64,000 nucleotides of DNA from Clostridia bacterium. Lineage in GTDB: Bacteria > Bacillota > Clostridia > CAKSNL01 > HGM11501. Below are positions 44,425 to 54,459 of this stretch, piece after piece; the first letter of the stretch is position 1, and each line of letters opens with the position of its first letter. The notes below the pieces were generated by a model. It had not been told where the DNA came from. It saw only the letters and a program-made list of their open reading frames with translations, and made no database searches. Made by a program: the position numbers and the translations under genes. The stretch lies in assembly GCA_017411325.1 (NCBI GenBank), contig JAFQQJ010000019.1:124001-188000 (forward strand), in the 5' to 3' direction.

Positions 44425-46908
44425 TCATTTCGTTATTGTAACTGTCTGTGCCTCTCCGTTCCAGGAAACGTTATAGCCTAAAATTTCCGATACGAATCTT
44501 ACGGGTATAAAGGTACGGTTTTCCGATATCACCGGGGGATTTAAGAGAGTATACATCATCTTGCCCTTGGGATAGCGTGTATCAGACACCCACACGATAT
44601 TGTTCCATATCTGAAGCTCGATTGTCATAACCTCGGTTTTAAGGGTGATTTTCTCCTTTGCACCGTCCCAGGCAATTTCTGCGCCCATTTCCTCAACCAA
44701 TCCTCTTAAGGGGATTAATGTTGAGCCGTTTACGATGAAGGGAGCAACATCCAAAACCTTTTCACTTTCGGTCTTTTCCCTGCCTTTAACGGCTTTTATG
44801 GTTTTATCGCCGATTTTAAGGGTATAGGTTTCGCTTGCTTCTTCCGTTCTTTCCTTTCGTGCCGTTCCCGACTCAAAGAAGGAAATGTCCGTTGCGGAAA
44901 CTCTGCCCGCGTTATATTCCAGAATTTCGATATCGAAATACTTAACCTCGATTTCCTCGTCAAACACAACTACCTTTTCCGATACATCATCGGCAAAGGT
45001 GACTTCCTTTTCAGAAAATTCAAGACCATCAACTGACCAGCGCAAGATTGCCTTGTACCATAAGCCGTGTTTATCCTCAGACCGTCTCGGAAGATAATGG
45101 AATTCCTTAATCTTATATACCTCGCGGAACTCAACCTCGATGGTTACGGGGCGTGTTCCCGTGGTTTCCGTCTGCCATATGGTATCCGACCTTCCGTCAA
45201 AGGCTCTGTTTATGGTGTTATTGTTCCACACAGGCTCTGTGCAGTAGCCCGTCGTCTCCTCCGTCGGTATCTGATAGAGTCTGTGAAGCACCTCATAGTC
45301 CTGATATGCGGAAAGTGCCACGGTTTCAAGGTCGTCCCTTCCCTTTACGGCACTAAACTCCGCAAAGCTTCCTATGTTACCGTTTCCTCCCTTTATTATA
45401 AGACGTATTCTTTTAGCCTCGATATTTCCCACAAGGCGGAAATTTCTTATTGCACCGAATGCCGCCGTCTGCGAAAAGGCGATGGACTCGTTTTCAAGTA
45501 TAGTGTAAAATGCGCCGTCATCCGAGCCTGATGCCTGAAGGTCAAAAAGCTTTACGTCGCCGGAGTGGGAATCGGTTCTCGGCAAAATTACAAATTCCGA
45601 AATTTTTGTAAGCTCGGGAAGTGTGAAGTCGATGGTATAAGGCGGCTTCTGCAGATTTTTCGCCTTGCCGTCCTCAACCTCGTAGTAGGAATGCCAGATG
45701 GTCTTCTGTTTTCCGTCAATTAAGTTTTTCGCAGGTGCACCCTTAAATTCCGAGTCCGCAGTAGCCGTCCAGCCTGCCTTCGGCACTTCGTTTTCAACTG
45801 TGAAGTCGGAGGCGGGCTCTGCCGGTTTTTCCTCCTTGGGCTCATCCTTTGCAGATTCGCCTTTTTCGCTTCCTTTAATAAACTCAAGCTCGCCGCAGGT
45901 GGCATAGCCTGTTCCGTAGGAATCGGTTATTTCAATTTTTACGCCGAGAAGCTCCATATCGCCCCAGGAGAGTGTCTGCGCTGCGTGGCGCATGGCATCT
46001 GACGAAAGCTTGTATTTAAATATTTCCTTATATTCTTCCCCGTCGGTTGTTCCGTAAACGGTCATCGCCCTTACGGTTCCCGATTCAGAGTCGCTTCGGG
46101 GGGTGTAGATAAGTCCCGACACGGTAAGGGGGCTTACGAAGTTTACGGTGATATAGTGGGGCCACTTTTCAACATCCGTAAGCTTTCCGTCTACCACACC
46201 GTAGCGGGTATGCCAGAAGGTAGAAGGATTTCCGTCAAATATTTTCTTTATTGTTCCGCCAAGGTCAGATGTGGTCTCTACAAGCCAGGATGCATCATAG
46301 GGGATTTTTTCATAGGGAGCTTCCTCTTCCTTTTTACCGTCAGCGGTAATTGTACCGGGAGTTACAACGGCGTTTTCAGCCTTTGCCTCACCGCCTGTTA
46401 AAAACTGAAGCTCACCGCAGGTGGCATAGCCCGAGCCGTATGAATTGGTTACTTCAATTTTTATGGCGGTCATTTCCCTGTTGCCCCAGGAAACTGTTTT
46501 GGAATCGAAACGCCCGGCATCGCCTGAAAGCTTATATTCCGCAATTTTTGTAAAGGTTTCCCCGTCGGTGGATGAGTATACATTCATCGCCCTGACGGTT
46601 CCCGAATCAGAATCGCTTCGGGGTGTGTAGATAAGTCCCGACACGGTTAACGGGCTTATAAAGTTTACGGTTATGTAGTGAGGCCACTTTTCAACATCAG
46701 AAAGCTTTCCGTCAACCACACTGTAGCGGGTGTGCCAGAAGGTTGATGCATTTCCGTCAAATATCTTATTGATTGTTCCTCCAATGTCGGAGGTTGTTTC
46801 AACAAGCCAGGATGCATCATAGGGGATTTCCGTTTCCGCGGCACATACAGGCACAAGGAGACTTATTGCAAGCAAAAGTGTAAGAATTATCGAAAATATT
46901 TTCTTCAT
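44425..46908 (-). CDS. secreted protein with four F5/8 type C domains and a stalk domain (cassette 2, binding protein)
   Basis: 827 residues; signal peptide 1-23 (MKKIFSIILTLLLAISLLVP). F5/8C domains 1 and 2 are nearly identical, both with PYDASWLVETTSD, FWHTRY and YTPRSDS; domain 3 has IWHSYYEVEDG, domain 4 IWQTET and YLPRRSED. Linkers are rich in Glu, Lys, Pro (KDEPKEEKPAEPAS). C-terminal 130 residues are a stalk domain (VNGSTLIPLRGLVEEMGAEIAW, FIPVRFVSEILGYNVSW). No catalytic domain. It starts 13 bp after the enzyme gene with TAAGGAGG, as in the other cassettes. Likely a surface glycan-binding partner of that enzyme. Confidence 0.85.
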   Translation of the reverse strand: MKKIFSIILTLLLAISLLVPVCAAETEIPYDASWLVETTSDIGGTINKIFDGNASTFWHTRYSVVDGKLSDVEKWPHYITVNFISPLTVSGLIYTPRSDSDSGTVRAMNVYSSTDGETFTKIAEYKLSGDAGRFDSKTVSWGNREMTAIKIEVTNSYGSGYATCGELQFLTGGEAKAENAVVTPGTITADGKKEEEAPYEKIPYDASWLVETTSDLGGTIKKIFDGNPSTFWHTRYGVVDGKLTDVEKWPHYITVNFVSPLTVSGLIYTPRSDSESGTVRAMTVYGTTDGEEYKEIFKYKLSSDAMRHAAQTLSWGDMELLGVKIEITDSYGTGYATCGELEFIKGSEKGESAKDEPKEEKPAEPASDFTVENEVPKAGWTATADSEFKGAPAKNLIDGKQKTIWHSYYEVEDGKAKNLQKPPYTIDFTLPELTKISEFVILPRTDSHSGDVKLFDLQASGSDDGAFYTILENESIAFSQTAAFGAIRNFRLVGNIEAKRIRLIIKGGNGNIGSFAEFSAVKGRDDLETVALSAYQDYEVLHRLYQIPTEETTGYCTEPVWNNNTINRAFDGRSDTIWQTETTGTRPVTIEVEFREVYKIKEFHYLPRRSEDKHGLWYKAILRWSVDGLEFSEKEVTFADDVSEKVVVFDEEIEVKYFDIEILEYNAGRVSATDISFFESGTARKERTEEASETYTLKIGDKTIKAVKGREKTESEKVLDVAPFIVNGSTLIPLRGLVEEMGAEIAWDGAKEKITLKTEVMTIELQIWNNIVWVSDTRYPKGKMMYTLLNPPVISENRTFIPVRFVSEILGYNVSWNGEAQTVTITK

Positions 46909-46921
46909 CTATACCGCCTCC

Positions 46922-49663
46922 TTAATTTAAGTGTGACATTACGGCATTTACCGTATCTTTAGGTGCTGTTCCCCTCATGCAAAGGGTGTATGTTCCGTTT
47001 CCGAAGCTCTTTACCTCATAGCCATAGCACTCTGCAATGAAGGAAAGAGGAATGTAGATTATTCCGTCAACCGCCTTAACGGGAGCAGAAAGCTTGACGG
47101 GCGCTCCGTCCGCCTTTGCATCAAGTGTGCCGATAGTGGTATATGTCCACATATAATTTACAGCTTCGGTAAGGTCATCGTTCATTTCAAAGTGATAGGT
47201 ACGAAGTACGTTGTAGAAGGAATTGTAGTCCGTCTTTGTTCTGCCGTAGCCCATAACCTCATTGAAGGTATCTTCGGGAATGTAGAGAGTTCCGGCCTCT
47301 TCAAAGGCACGGACATTTCTATCCTTTTCGTATACCGGCATCTTTGCGCCCGAAACTATCATATTTTCCGCACCCGCCTTTATGACGGATGTATCGTAAA
47401 GGCTTGCACGTTCGCTTTCTGTAAGAGATGTTTCGGGGATTTCTGTATATACATAGTTGAATCTTCCGTAGGGAGCCGTGCTGCCTTCCGAGTAGAAGTT
47501 CATAAAGTCTTCCTTGCCTGAAACAGAATCCGTCCACTTGAATTCAAAGTCAACTGTGCCTGTTTCACCTATTACACTTCTCGGAATTTTAACTGTCATG
47601 CTCTTTCCTTCTATATTCAATTCAGCTGTTCCCATTACTTCAAAGTAGGTGCCGTTTGCCTTGGAAAGTGTTCCCTTTCCGTCAACGTTTACGGCAAAGT
47701 CATAGCCTTCCCATCCCGTCTTATACATTCTGTCGGTGTTTATATAAAGGTTTAAGAAGTTTTCGCCTTCTTTTATGTCGTCTTTGCAGTTTACAAGGAA
47801 ATAGAAGTTGTCCGCATCAAAGGATACCTTTGCAGAAAGGATTGCATTTACTACCTTTGTTTTGTAGATATTGGGCTCAAAGTCTGTTCCCGCCTTTGCA
47901 TAGCCTATGCTGTTACGCTCATAGGACTGGTCTGCATTGAGGAACTCAGGGCCTACACCGTTCCACTGCGAAAGGTCGCCCGCAATATCAATGGTTTTCG
48001 CTCCGCTTGCCGTAGGTACGGTGCGTACACCTTTATACTTTCTGATAAAGTCAACCATCAGGTTGTAATAGTCGTCCTTTAATGCTCCTCTTGAAGGCTC
48101 AAAGTCACGGCTGTTTTCATCATCGAAGGTATCAACAAAGGCGTTGGGATTTCCGTACCAGTCCTCAAAGCGGATTGCGGTCTGCTCGTTCCAGCCGTCA
48201 ATGTAGATAAATTCGGGCTCTGCACTGAGGGCTAATGCTGCCTGCTCACGGAAGAAGTATGCCTTTCTTGCACCGTCAGCTGTATAGTCCTCGCCGAATA
48301 CCTCGGAAAATCCTCTTCCCTTGGCATATTCGTTTGATGCCGCACCGCCAAGTCCCATTGCCGCATTGGTAAGGGTATTTATGGAACAGCCCACAGCCAT
48401 AAATTCAGGTCTTCCCGTCTCGTCGGGGTTACGGAGCTTCTGGGGGAAGTGTTCAAGCCAGAACCACTCGTTGGGTTTAACCTCGCTGTCTCTCGTTCCG
48501 CCGTAACGGAAGGTGAAAAAGTCGTGAATTTCATCTACCAGCGAAAGCTGTGCCGTGTCCTTTGAATTTGCCTGTGCAACGGCATATTCCTTACGGGTAT
48601 TTGCAAAAATAAGAGGCTTTCCGTCAAGGTAGTACCAGATATCTGAATAGTCGTTTTCCACAAAGCAGCTCATATAAATGGATGCAGGCTGCGTAAAGCT
48701 GTACTGATTGGGCATTACGATTGATCCAAGCACGGAAATTTTCGGAACGTTGAGCCCCGTCGATTTCGCATCGCGGAAGGCTTCTGCCACAACCTTAAGA
48801 GAGCTTACAAAGTTATAGCCGTTATTTGTATAGTCAAAGAATATTACGTCAACGCCCGCATGGGAAAGCATTTCGGCGTGCTTTCTGTAAACCCAGTAGT
48901 CATAGGAATCATAAAAGCCAAGTGCCGGCTCTGACCAGTAATATATGCTGTTTAAGTCCCACGCCTTGTGGAAGTAGTCGTATCTTGCTTCGGGTGAAGC
49001 TTTAATTACGTCCCCGATTACCGTCGCACGGGTTTTAGCCGTATCCGATGTAAACCAGTTCCAGTACATTATGCCCACATCACGTCCGTCGGTTTTAACG
49101 GCCCCTGCTTCAGGATAGTCTGCCACCTTTCTTCCATATGAATCCGTTGCCGCCCAGGTATCGGAATAAAGGTCAATGACAGCATCATCGGATACCTGAA
49201 CGGATTTCGTATCACGCACATAATCTTCCTTTGAAAGAATGACCTTTTTAATATCGCTTCCGCCGCGGGATGCACCGTAGAGCGAAACGAAGTAAAGGTC
49301 GTGTTTTCCTTCCGTCGCTTTTACGGGTGCTTTGAAAAGGTCTTCTCTGTTTTCGTCCATTACAAGATAGCCTGTTACATTGCCTGTGAGCGGATCGTCG
49401 GTTTTAATCATAAGAGTATCGCCGTTTGCCCCTCCGGTAACAACATTTTTCGCTTCGATTGCGATATGCTTTATCCCGGTAAGGTCCACATTCTTAAACC
49501 CGAAATAATCGTCCTTTTTTGAATACCGGAGAATTTCTCCGTTTATTGTTGCTCCCGACAAAATATCCGCATCCGCCGCATTAAGTTTAATTTCACCCTC
49601 TGCAGATACAGGAATTGAAAAAATCATCAGGGTTGCCAGAATAATTGCAAGTATTTTTTTCAA
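46922..49663 (-). CDS. secreted GH71/99-like glycoside hydrolase (cassette 2, enzyme)
   Basis: 913 residues from a TTG at 49663 with GGAAGGGAA upstream. Signal peptide 1-21; N-terminal sandwich to about 150; catalytic region about 160-555 with VGIMYWNW, YYWSEPALGFYDSYDYWVYR, GVDVIFFDYTN, FVENDYSDIWYYLDG, and DGWNEQTAIRFE; Glu493 is kept while the following Trp of the paralogues is Gln here. CBM9-like sandwich (LYINTDRMYKTGWEGYDF) and C-terminal stalk-type domain (IYIPLSFIAECYGYEVKSFGNG) follow. It is the closest relative of the cassette 1 enzyme. It stands back to back with the topoisomerase gene, sharing a 176-bp intergenic region. Confidence 0.78.
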   Translation of the reverse strand: MKKILAIILATLMIFSIPVSAEGEIKLNAADADILSGATINGEILRYSKKDDYFGFKNVDLTGIKHIAIEAKNVVTGGANGDTLMIKTDDPLTGNVTGYLVMDENREDLFKAPVKATEGKHDLYFVSLYGASRGGSDIKKVILSKEDYVRDTKSVQVSDDAVIDLYSDTWAATDSYGRKVADYPEAGAVKTDGRDVGIMYWNWFTSDTAKTRATVIGDVIKASPEARYDYFHKAWDLNSIYYWSEPALGFYDSYDYWVYRKHAEMLSHAGVDVIFFDYTNNGYNFVSSLKVVAEAFRDAKSTGLNVPKISVLGSIVMPNQYSFTQPASIYMSCFVENDYSDIWYYLDGKPLIFANTRKEYAVAQANSKDTAQLSLVDEIHDFFTFRYGGTRDSEVKPNEWFWLEHFPQKLRNPDETGRPEFMAVGCSINTLTNAAMGLGGAASNEYAKGRGFSEVFGEDYTADGARKAYFFREQAALALSAEPEFIYIDGWNEQTAIRFEDWYGNPNAFVDTFDDENSRDFEPSRGALKDDYYNLMVDFIRKYKGVRTVPTASGAKTIDIAGDLSQWNGVGPEFLNADQSYERNSIGYAKAGTDFEPNIYKTKVVNAILSAKVSFDADNFYFLVNCKDDIKEGENFLNLYINTDRMYKTGWEGYDFAVNVDGKGTLSKANGTYFEVMGTAELNIEGKSMTVKIPRSVIGETGTVDFEFKWTDSVSGKEDFMNFYSEGSTAPYGRFNYVYTEIPETSLTESERASLYDTSVIKAGAENMIVSGAKMPVYEKDRNVRAFEEAGTLYIPEDTFNEVMGYGRTKTDYNSFYNVLRTYHFEMNDDLTEAVNYMWTYTTIGTLDAKADGAPVKLSAPVKAVDGIIYIPLSFIAECYGYEVKSFGNGTYTLCMRGTAPKDTVNAVMSHLN

Positions 49664-49695
49664 AGCTATTCCCTTCCTTTCAGTTTGATAATATA

Positions 49696-49724
49696 ATTAT
49701 ACATTATCCCGTGCTTTTTGTCTT
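49696..49724 (-). promoter_or_regulatory. probable promoter of cassette 2
   Basis: Minus strand TATAAT (49701-49696) with AAGACA (49724-49719) at 17-bp spacing. The -10 is good, the -35 weak, which would suit activation by a regulator. Confidence 0.5.
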
Positions 49725-49839
49725 TATCATCAATTCCGACGTATTTATCATTTATTCCACGAAAAATTTTTCTTTTCTTTTTGGGAAAAATGTGGTATTA
49801 TATATTAATGGAAGAAATTTTGAAAGGAGAAGTGTCATT

Positions 49840-52032
49840 ATGAGCGAAGAATTAAAGGCCCGTCAGGTGGATCAGCTCATCACCGATACCTTAAGAACAA
49901 ACTATATGCCCTACGCCATGAGCGTTATTGTATCCCGTGCAATCCCCGAGATTGACGGTCTTAAGCCCTCACACAGAAAGTTACTCTACACTATGTATAA
50001 AATGGGCTTGCTTACAGGCGTCAGAACAAAAAGCTCCAACGTTGTGGGACAGACCATGAAGTTAAACCCCCACGGCGATATGGCAATATATGATACATTG
50101 GTAAGACTTACAAGGGGCAATGCATCGCTTTTGTACCCCTTTGTTGACTCAAAGGGTTCCTTTGGTAAAAAGTACAGCCGTGATATGGCGTCTGCCGCAG
50201 CCCGTTATACGGAGGTTAAGCTTGCCCCCATATCAGCGGAGCTATTTTCCGATATTGATAAAAACAACGTTGACTTTGTGGATAACTTTGATGCCACAAT
50301 GAAAGAGCCCGTGCTCCTCCCCGTTACTTTCCCGAATATACTGGCAAATCCCAACCTCGGTATTGCCGTTGGTATGGCAAGTAACATCTGCTCCTTTAAC
50401 TTGAAGGAGCTTTGCGATACAACCATCGCCCTTATGAAGGATAAAAATGCCGATATTACGGAAACACTTCTTGCTCCGGATTTCCCCGGCGGCGGACAGA
50501 TACTTTATGATAAGGAGCTTTTCCGCTCCATCTACGAGACGGGACGCGGAAGCTTCAAGGTTCGCTCCAAGTGGCGTTATGACAAGAAGAATCAGTGTAT
50601 CGAGGTTTATGAAATCCCCTACACCACCCAGGCAGAACTTATCATAGAAGCAATCGCAAAGCTTGTGAAGGACGGAAAGGCAAAGGAGATATCAGACCTT
50701 CGCGACGAAACAGATTTAAGCGGTCTTAAAATTACCATTGATGTAAAGCGCGGCACAGATCCCGATAAATTAATGGCGCTTTTATTTGCAAAGACACCCC
50801 TTGAGGACAGCTTTGGCTGTAACTTCAACATCCTTGTAAAAAACCGCCCCATGGTACTGGGTGTCCGTGCAATATTGCTTGAATGGCTCGCCTTCAGAAT
50901 GGATTGCGTAAAGAGAAGAATTCTGTTTGACATTGACAAGAAAAATTCAACACTTCATCTTTTATACGGTCTCCGTAAGATTTTACTTGATCTTGACAAG
51001 GCGATAAAAATTGTCCGTGATACGGAAAACGATGCGGATGTTGTTCCCAATTTAATGCAGGGCTTCGGCATCGACGAAACCCAGGCAAACTTTGTTGCGG
51101 AAATAAAGCTCCGTAATATGAACAAGGAATACATCTTAAAGAAAATCGCCGATGTGGATGAGCTTGAAAAGGAAATTGCCGATCTTACGGAAACAGTTAA
51201 GAGCGATGCGAAAATCAAGAAGCTTATCGCTTCTGAGCTTAAGGATGTTGCCGCAAAATACGGTGAGGAGCGAAAGAGTGAAATCATTCAGGCAGATGAT
51301 GTTCCCGTGGTTGAGGCAGCAAGTGAGGTTGAGGACTATAACTTAAAGATGTTCTTAACAAGGGACAACTACTTAAAGAAAATTACTCTCGTTTCCTTAA
51401 GAAGTGCAGCAGACCATAAGCTTAAGGACGGTGACGAAATCATTTCAGAGCAGGAATCCACCAACAGAAGTGATCTTTTACTCTTCTCGGATAAAGCTGT
51501 TGTTTACAAGATGAAGATTTCAGATCTTCCCGACTGCAAGGCAAGCTCCTTCGGTGAATACATCCCGAACTTAATTGAGCTTGACGAGGGCGAGAAGATT
51601 ATAAAGATTGTGGCAACGGACAATTACGAAGGCATTATGCTCTTTGCCTTTGAAAACGGTAAGGTTGCAAAGGTGCCCTTAAAGAGCTATGAAACCAAGA
51701 CCAACCGTAAGAAGCTTATAAATGCATATTCCGACGCATCCCCCATCGTGGGAATTATCTATACGGTTGCCGAGACAGATGTGCTCGCTGAAACCAGCAA
51801 TGCAAAGCTTCTTTGCTTTAACACCGAATCGGTTAATATGAAGACCACCCGTGATACTCAGGGCGTAAAGGCACTTACACTTAAGAAGAATGCAACACTT
51901 AAGTCAATCTGTCTTGCATCCGAATCCAAGGTTGCCGACCCCAAAAAGTATTACACCAAAAACATCCCTGCCGCAGGCTTTTTCCTGAAGGCCTCGGACA
52001 AGGCACCCCAGATGTCGTTATTTGAAGATTAG
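49840..52032 (+). CDS. type IIA DNA topoisomerase subunit A (GyrA/ParC-like)
   Basis: 730 residues from the ATG at 49840 (GAAAGGAGA upstream); an extension to 49645 lies in the divergent promoter region and is rejected. Features: YMPYAMSVIVSRAIPEIDGLKP, the winged-helix region, SAAARYTEVKLAP with the active-site Tyr that attacks DNA, the tower and coiled-coil exit gate (LDLDKAIKIVRDTEND...EIKLRNMN), and a shortened C-terminal DNA-wrapping region of about 170 residues. The protein is nearer to the orphan ParC-like group of Clostridia than to standard GyrA. No subunit B gene adjoins: the upstream gene is the divergent cassette 2 enzyme. Ends at a bidirectional terminator. Confidence 0.9.
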   Translation: MSEELKARQVDQLITDTLRTNYMPYAMSVIVSRAIPEIDGLKPSHRKLLYTMYKMGLLTGVRTKSSNVVGQTMKLNPHGDMAIYDTLVRLTRGNASLLYPFVDSKGSFGKKYSRDMASAAARYTEVKLAPISAELFSDIDKNNVDFVDNFDATMKEPVLLPVTFPNILANPNLGIAVGMASNICSFNLKELCDTTIALMKDKNADITETLLAPDFPGGGQILYDKELFRSIYETGRGSFKVRSKWRYDKKNQCIEVYEIPYTTQAELIIEAIAKLVKDGKAKEISDLRDETDLSGLKITIDVKRGTDPDKLMALLFAKTPLEDSFGCNFNILVKNRPMVLGVRAILLEWLAFRMDCVKRRILFDIDKKNSTLHLLYGLRKILLDLDKAIKIVRDTENDADVVPNLMQGFGIDETQANFVAEIKLRNMNKEYILKKIADVDELEKEIADLTETVKSDAKIKKLIASELKDVAAKYGEERKSEIIQADDVPVVEAASEVEDYNLKMFLTRDNYLKKITLVSLRSAADHKLKDGDEIISEQESTNRSDLLLFSDKAVVYKMKISDLPDCKASSFGEYIPNLIELDEGEKIIKIVATDNYEGIMLFAFENGKVAKVPLKSYETKTNRKKLINAYSDASPIVGIIYTVAETDVLAETSNAKLLCFNTESVNMKTTRDTQGVKALTLKKNATLKSICLASESKVADPKKYYTKNIPAAGFFLKASDKAPQMSLFED

Positions 52033-52033
52033 T

Positions 52034-52066
52034 AAAAAGATGTGAGCCGACGGCTCACATCTTTTT
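52034..52066. terminator. bidirectional terminator
   Basis: 15-bp stem AAAAAGATGTGAGCC (52034-52048) / GGCTCACATCTTTTT (52052-52066), loop GAC, between convergent topoisomerase and metH genes. Confidence 0.92.
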
Positions 52067-54458
52067 ATTTATATATCTCTTCTGCATAGCGGACAGCTTC
52101 CATAGCGTCCTTTGCGTATTTATCCGCGCCGATTGCTTTTGCATAATCTTCGGTTAAAACCGCACCGCCAACCATTACCCTGCAGGATGGTAATTCCCTG
52201 CGGATTAATTTTATGGTTTCCTCCATATAAGGAACGGTTGTGGTCATAAGAGCGCTTAAGCCAACGAGGGGTGCATTTTTCTCCTTTGCCGCACGGACAA
52301 TTTCCGAAGGCTCCACATCCTTACCAAGGTCTGTCACATCAAAGCCGTAATTTTCAAGGAGAAGCTTTACGATGTTTTTACCGATGTCGTGAATATCTCC
52401 CTTAACCGTAGCAATTATAACGGGACATTTTTTATTCATATCGCTCTTCTGACTTTCCATTGCTTCCTTAACTTCAGAGAAAGCACACTTTGCCGCTTCC
52501 GCACTCATCAAAAGGCCGGGAAGATAAACCTTCTTTTCCTCAAAGCCCTTACCCACTATATCAAGGGCGGGGATGATTTCCTCTTCCACCACCGAAAGGG
52601 GTGCTTTTGTTTTAAGAAGCTCTTTTGTAAGACTCGTTGCACTTTCCGTAAGCCCCTTTATTATGGCGTCGGAAAGAGCGGATGCACCTTTAAGCTTTGC
52701 ATTATCGGCTTTTCCTGCCGTCTCCTCCATTTTATGATTTTCTGCAAAGGAAATGTATTCCGTGCAGTTTTCGTCCATATCCGAAAGTGCCATATATGCA
52801 CGGTAGGTTCTCATCATAGGAATCGAAAAGGGATTCATAATTGCGGCGGAAAGTCCCTTTGAAAGCGCCATTGCGAAAAACGTCGCATTTATCCCGTCAC
52901 GCTCCGGAAGCCCGAAGGATACATTTGAAACACCGAGTGAGGTGTGACATCCGAGCTTTTCCCTTATTATGTTAAGTGCCTTCAAGGTTTCCTTCGCGGC
53001 GGAGGAATCCGCGCTTACCGTCATTGCGAGGGTATCAAAAATGATATCCTTTTTATCTATGCCGTATTCTTTCGCCTTTTTTATAATCCTTTCGGCTATC
53101 GCCACTCTGCCTTCGGCTGTTTCGGGAATTCCCTTTTCATCCAATGTGAGTGCAACTAAAAGTCCTCCGTATTTTTTTGCCAGCGGGAAGATTTTTTCCA
53201 TACACTCTTCCTTGCCGTTAACGGAATTTATCATTGCCTTACCGTTATAAAGCCGTAATGCCTTTTCCATTGCATCTGCATCCGATGTATCAATCTGTAA
53301 CGGAAGATTTGTCACCGCCTGAATGGCACAAACTACCGATGTCAGCATTGCTCCTTCGTCAATTTCGGGAAGCCCGGTATTTACATCAAGAATTTTCGCC
53401 CCGGCCTCCTCCTGTGAAAGCGCTTCCTTCAGGATGTAATCCATATCGTTTTCGCATAGTGCCTGCTTAAGCCGCTTTTTTCCTGTGGGATTTATCCGCT
53501 CCCCTATTAAAACCGGCTCATTTCCGAAATACACAGCGTGGGTATAAGAGGATACCACCGTGAGGTTTTTATCTTCGATGGGCTTTGGCAAAATATCCTT
53601 TGTTGCTTCCTTAAGCGCCCTTATATATTCCGGGGTTGTGCCGCAGCATCCGCCAACGATTCTTACACCCTTTTCGACAGCCTTTTTCATTTCCTCGGCA
53701 AATTCAGCGGGTGTTACATCATAACAGGTTTTTCCGTCCACACTTCTGGGAAGTCCCGCATTGGGCTTTAATATAATTGGCGTTGATGCTACCTCAAGCA
53801 TTTTTTCATATATGGGCTTAAGTGCCTCCGGCCCGAGCGAACAGTTCATACCAAATGCAGAAACTCTCATACCTTCAAGCATTGAGCTCATAGCTTCGGG
53901 GCTTGCCCCGGTCATTAAAAGTCCGTCTTCCCCGTAGGCGTTGGAGCAGAAAACAGGAAGATTTGAATTTTCCTTTGCCGCAAGGACTGCCGCCTTGGTT
54001 TCATAGCTGTCATTCATTGTTTCAATCATTATCAAATCCGCGCCGTATTTTTCGCCAAGTGCCACGGTTTTTGAAAAAATTGAAACAGCTTCAGAAAATT
54101 CTAAATCCCCGTAGGGCTTTAAGAGTTTACCCAAGGGGCCTATATCAAGCGCCACATATTTTTCGTGGTCGCCTTTTGCCTCATCTCTCGCCTCATTTGC
54201 AATTTTAATTGCCGAAGCAATTATTTCTTCAAGCTCATCATCTGAAAACTTAAGGCTGTTTGCACCGAAGGTGTTGGTGTTTACAACATTACTTCCCGCC
54301 TCAAAATAGTCCTTGTGGATTTTCTTTATTACATCGGGATGTGAGATGTTCCACCTCTCCGGAAGCTCTCCGGGCATAAGGCCTTCCTTTTGAAGAAGCG
54401 TTCCCATTCCGCCGTCAAGATATAAAATATTGTCTTTTATATAATCAAGTATTTTCAT
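52065..54458 (-). CDS. metH: cobalamin-dependent methionine synthase, short form
   Basis: 797 residues. Domains: homocysteine-binding barrel about 1-290 (LDGGMGTLLQ, NTNTFGAN, and the zinc ligands GMNCS and GGCCGTTP), pterin-binding barrel about 310-570 (VLIGERINPTGKKRLKQAL, DVNTGLPEIDE, INSVNG), helical cap and B12-binding domain about 590-797 with the lower-ligand motif GDIHDIGKNIV and a GLSALMTTT stretch. It moves the methyl group from methyl-tetrahydrofolate to homocysteine. The AdoMet-dependent reactivation domain of long MetH is absent, as in other Clostridia, where it is supplied by a separate protein. The start lies one base after the metF stop. Confidence 0.95.
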   Translation of the reverse strand: MKILDYIKDNILYLDGGMGTLLQKEGLMPGELPERWNISHPDVIKKIHKDYFEAGSNVVNTNTFGANSLKFSDDELEEIIASAIKIANEARDEAKGDHEKYVALDIGPLGKLLKPYGDLEFSEAVSIFSKTVALGEKYGADLIMIETMNDSYETKAAVLAAKENSNLPVFCSNAYGEDGLLMTGASPEAMSSMLEGMRVSAFGMNCSLGPEALKPIYEKMLEVASTPIILKPNAGLPRSVDGKTCYDVTPAEFAEEMKKAVEKGVRIVGGCCGTTPEYIRALKEATKDILPKPIEDKNLTVVSSYTHAVYFGNEPVLIGERINPTGKKRLKQALCENDMDYILKEALSQEEAGAKILDVNTGLPEIDEGAMLTSVVCAIQAVTNLPLQIDTSDADAMEKALRLYNGKAMINSVNGKEECMEKIFPLAKKYGGLLVALTLDEKGIPETAEGRVAIAERIIKKAKEYGIDKKDIIFDTLAMTVSADSSAAKETLKALNIIREKLGCHTSLGVSNVSFGLPERDGINATFFAMALSKGLSAAIMNPFSIPMMRTYRAYMALSDMDENCTEYISFAENHKMEETAGKADNAKLKGASALSDAIIKGLTESATSLTKELLKTKAPLSVVEEEIIPALDIVGKGFEEKKVYLPGLLMSAEAAKCAFSEVKEAMESQKSDMNKKCPVIIATVKGDIHDIGKNIVKLLLENYGFDVTDLGKDVEPSEIVRAAKEKNAPLVGLSALMTTTVPYMEETIKLIRRELPSCRVMVGGAVLTEDYAKAIGADKYAKDAMEAVRYAEEIYK

Positions 54459-54459
54459 T

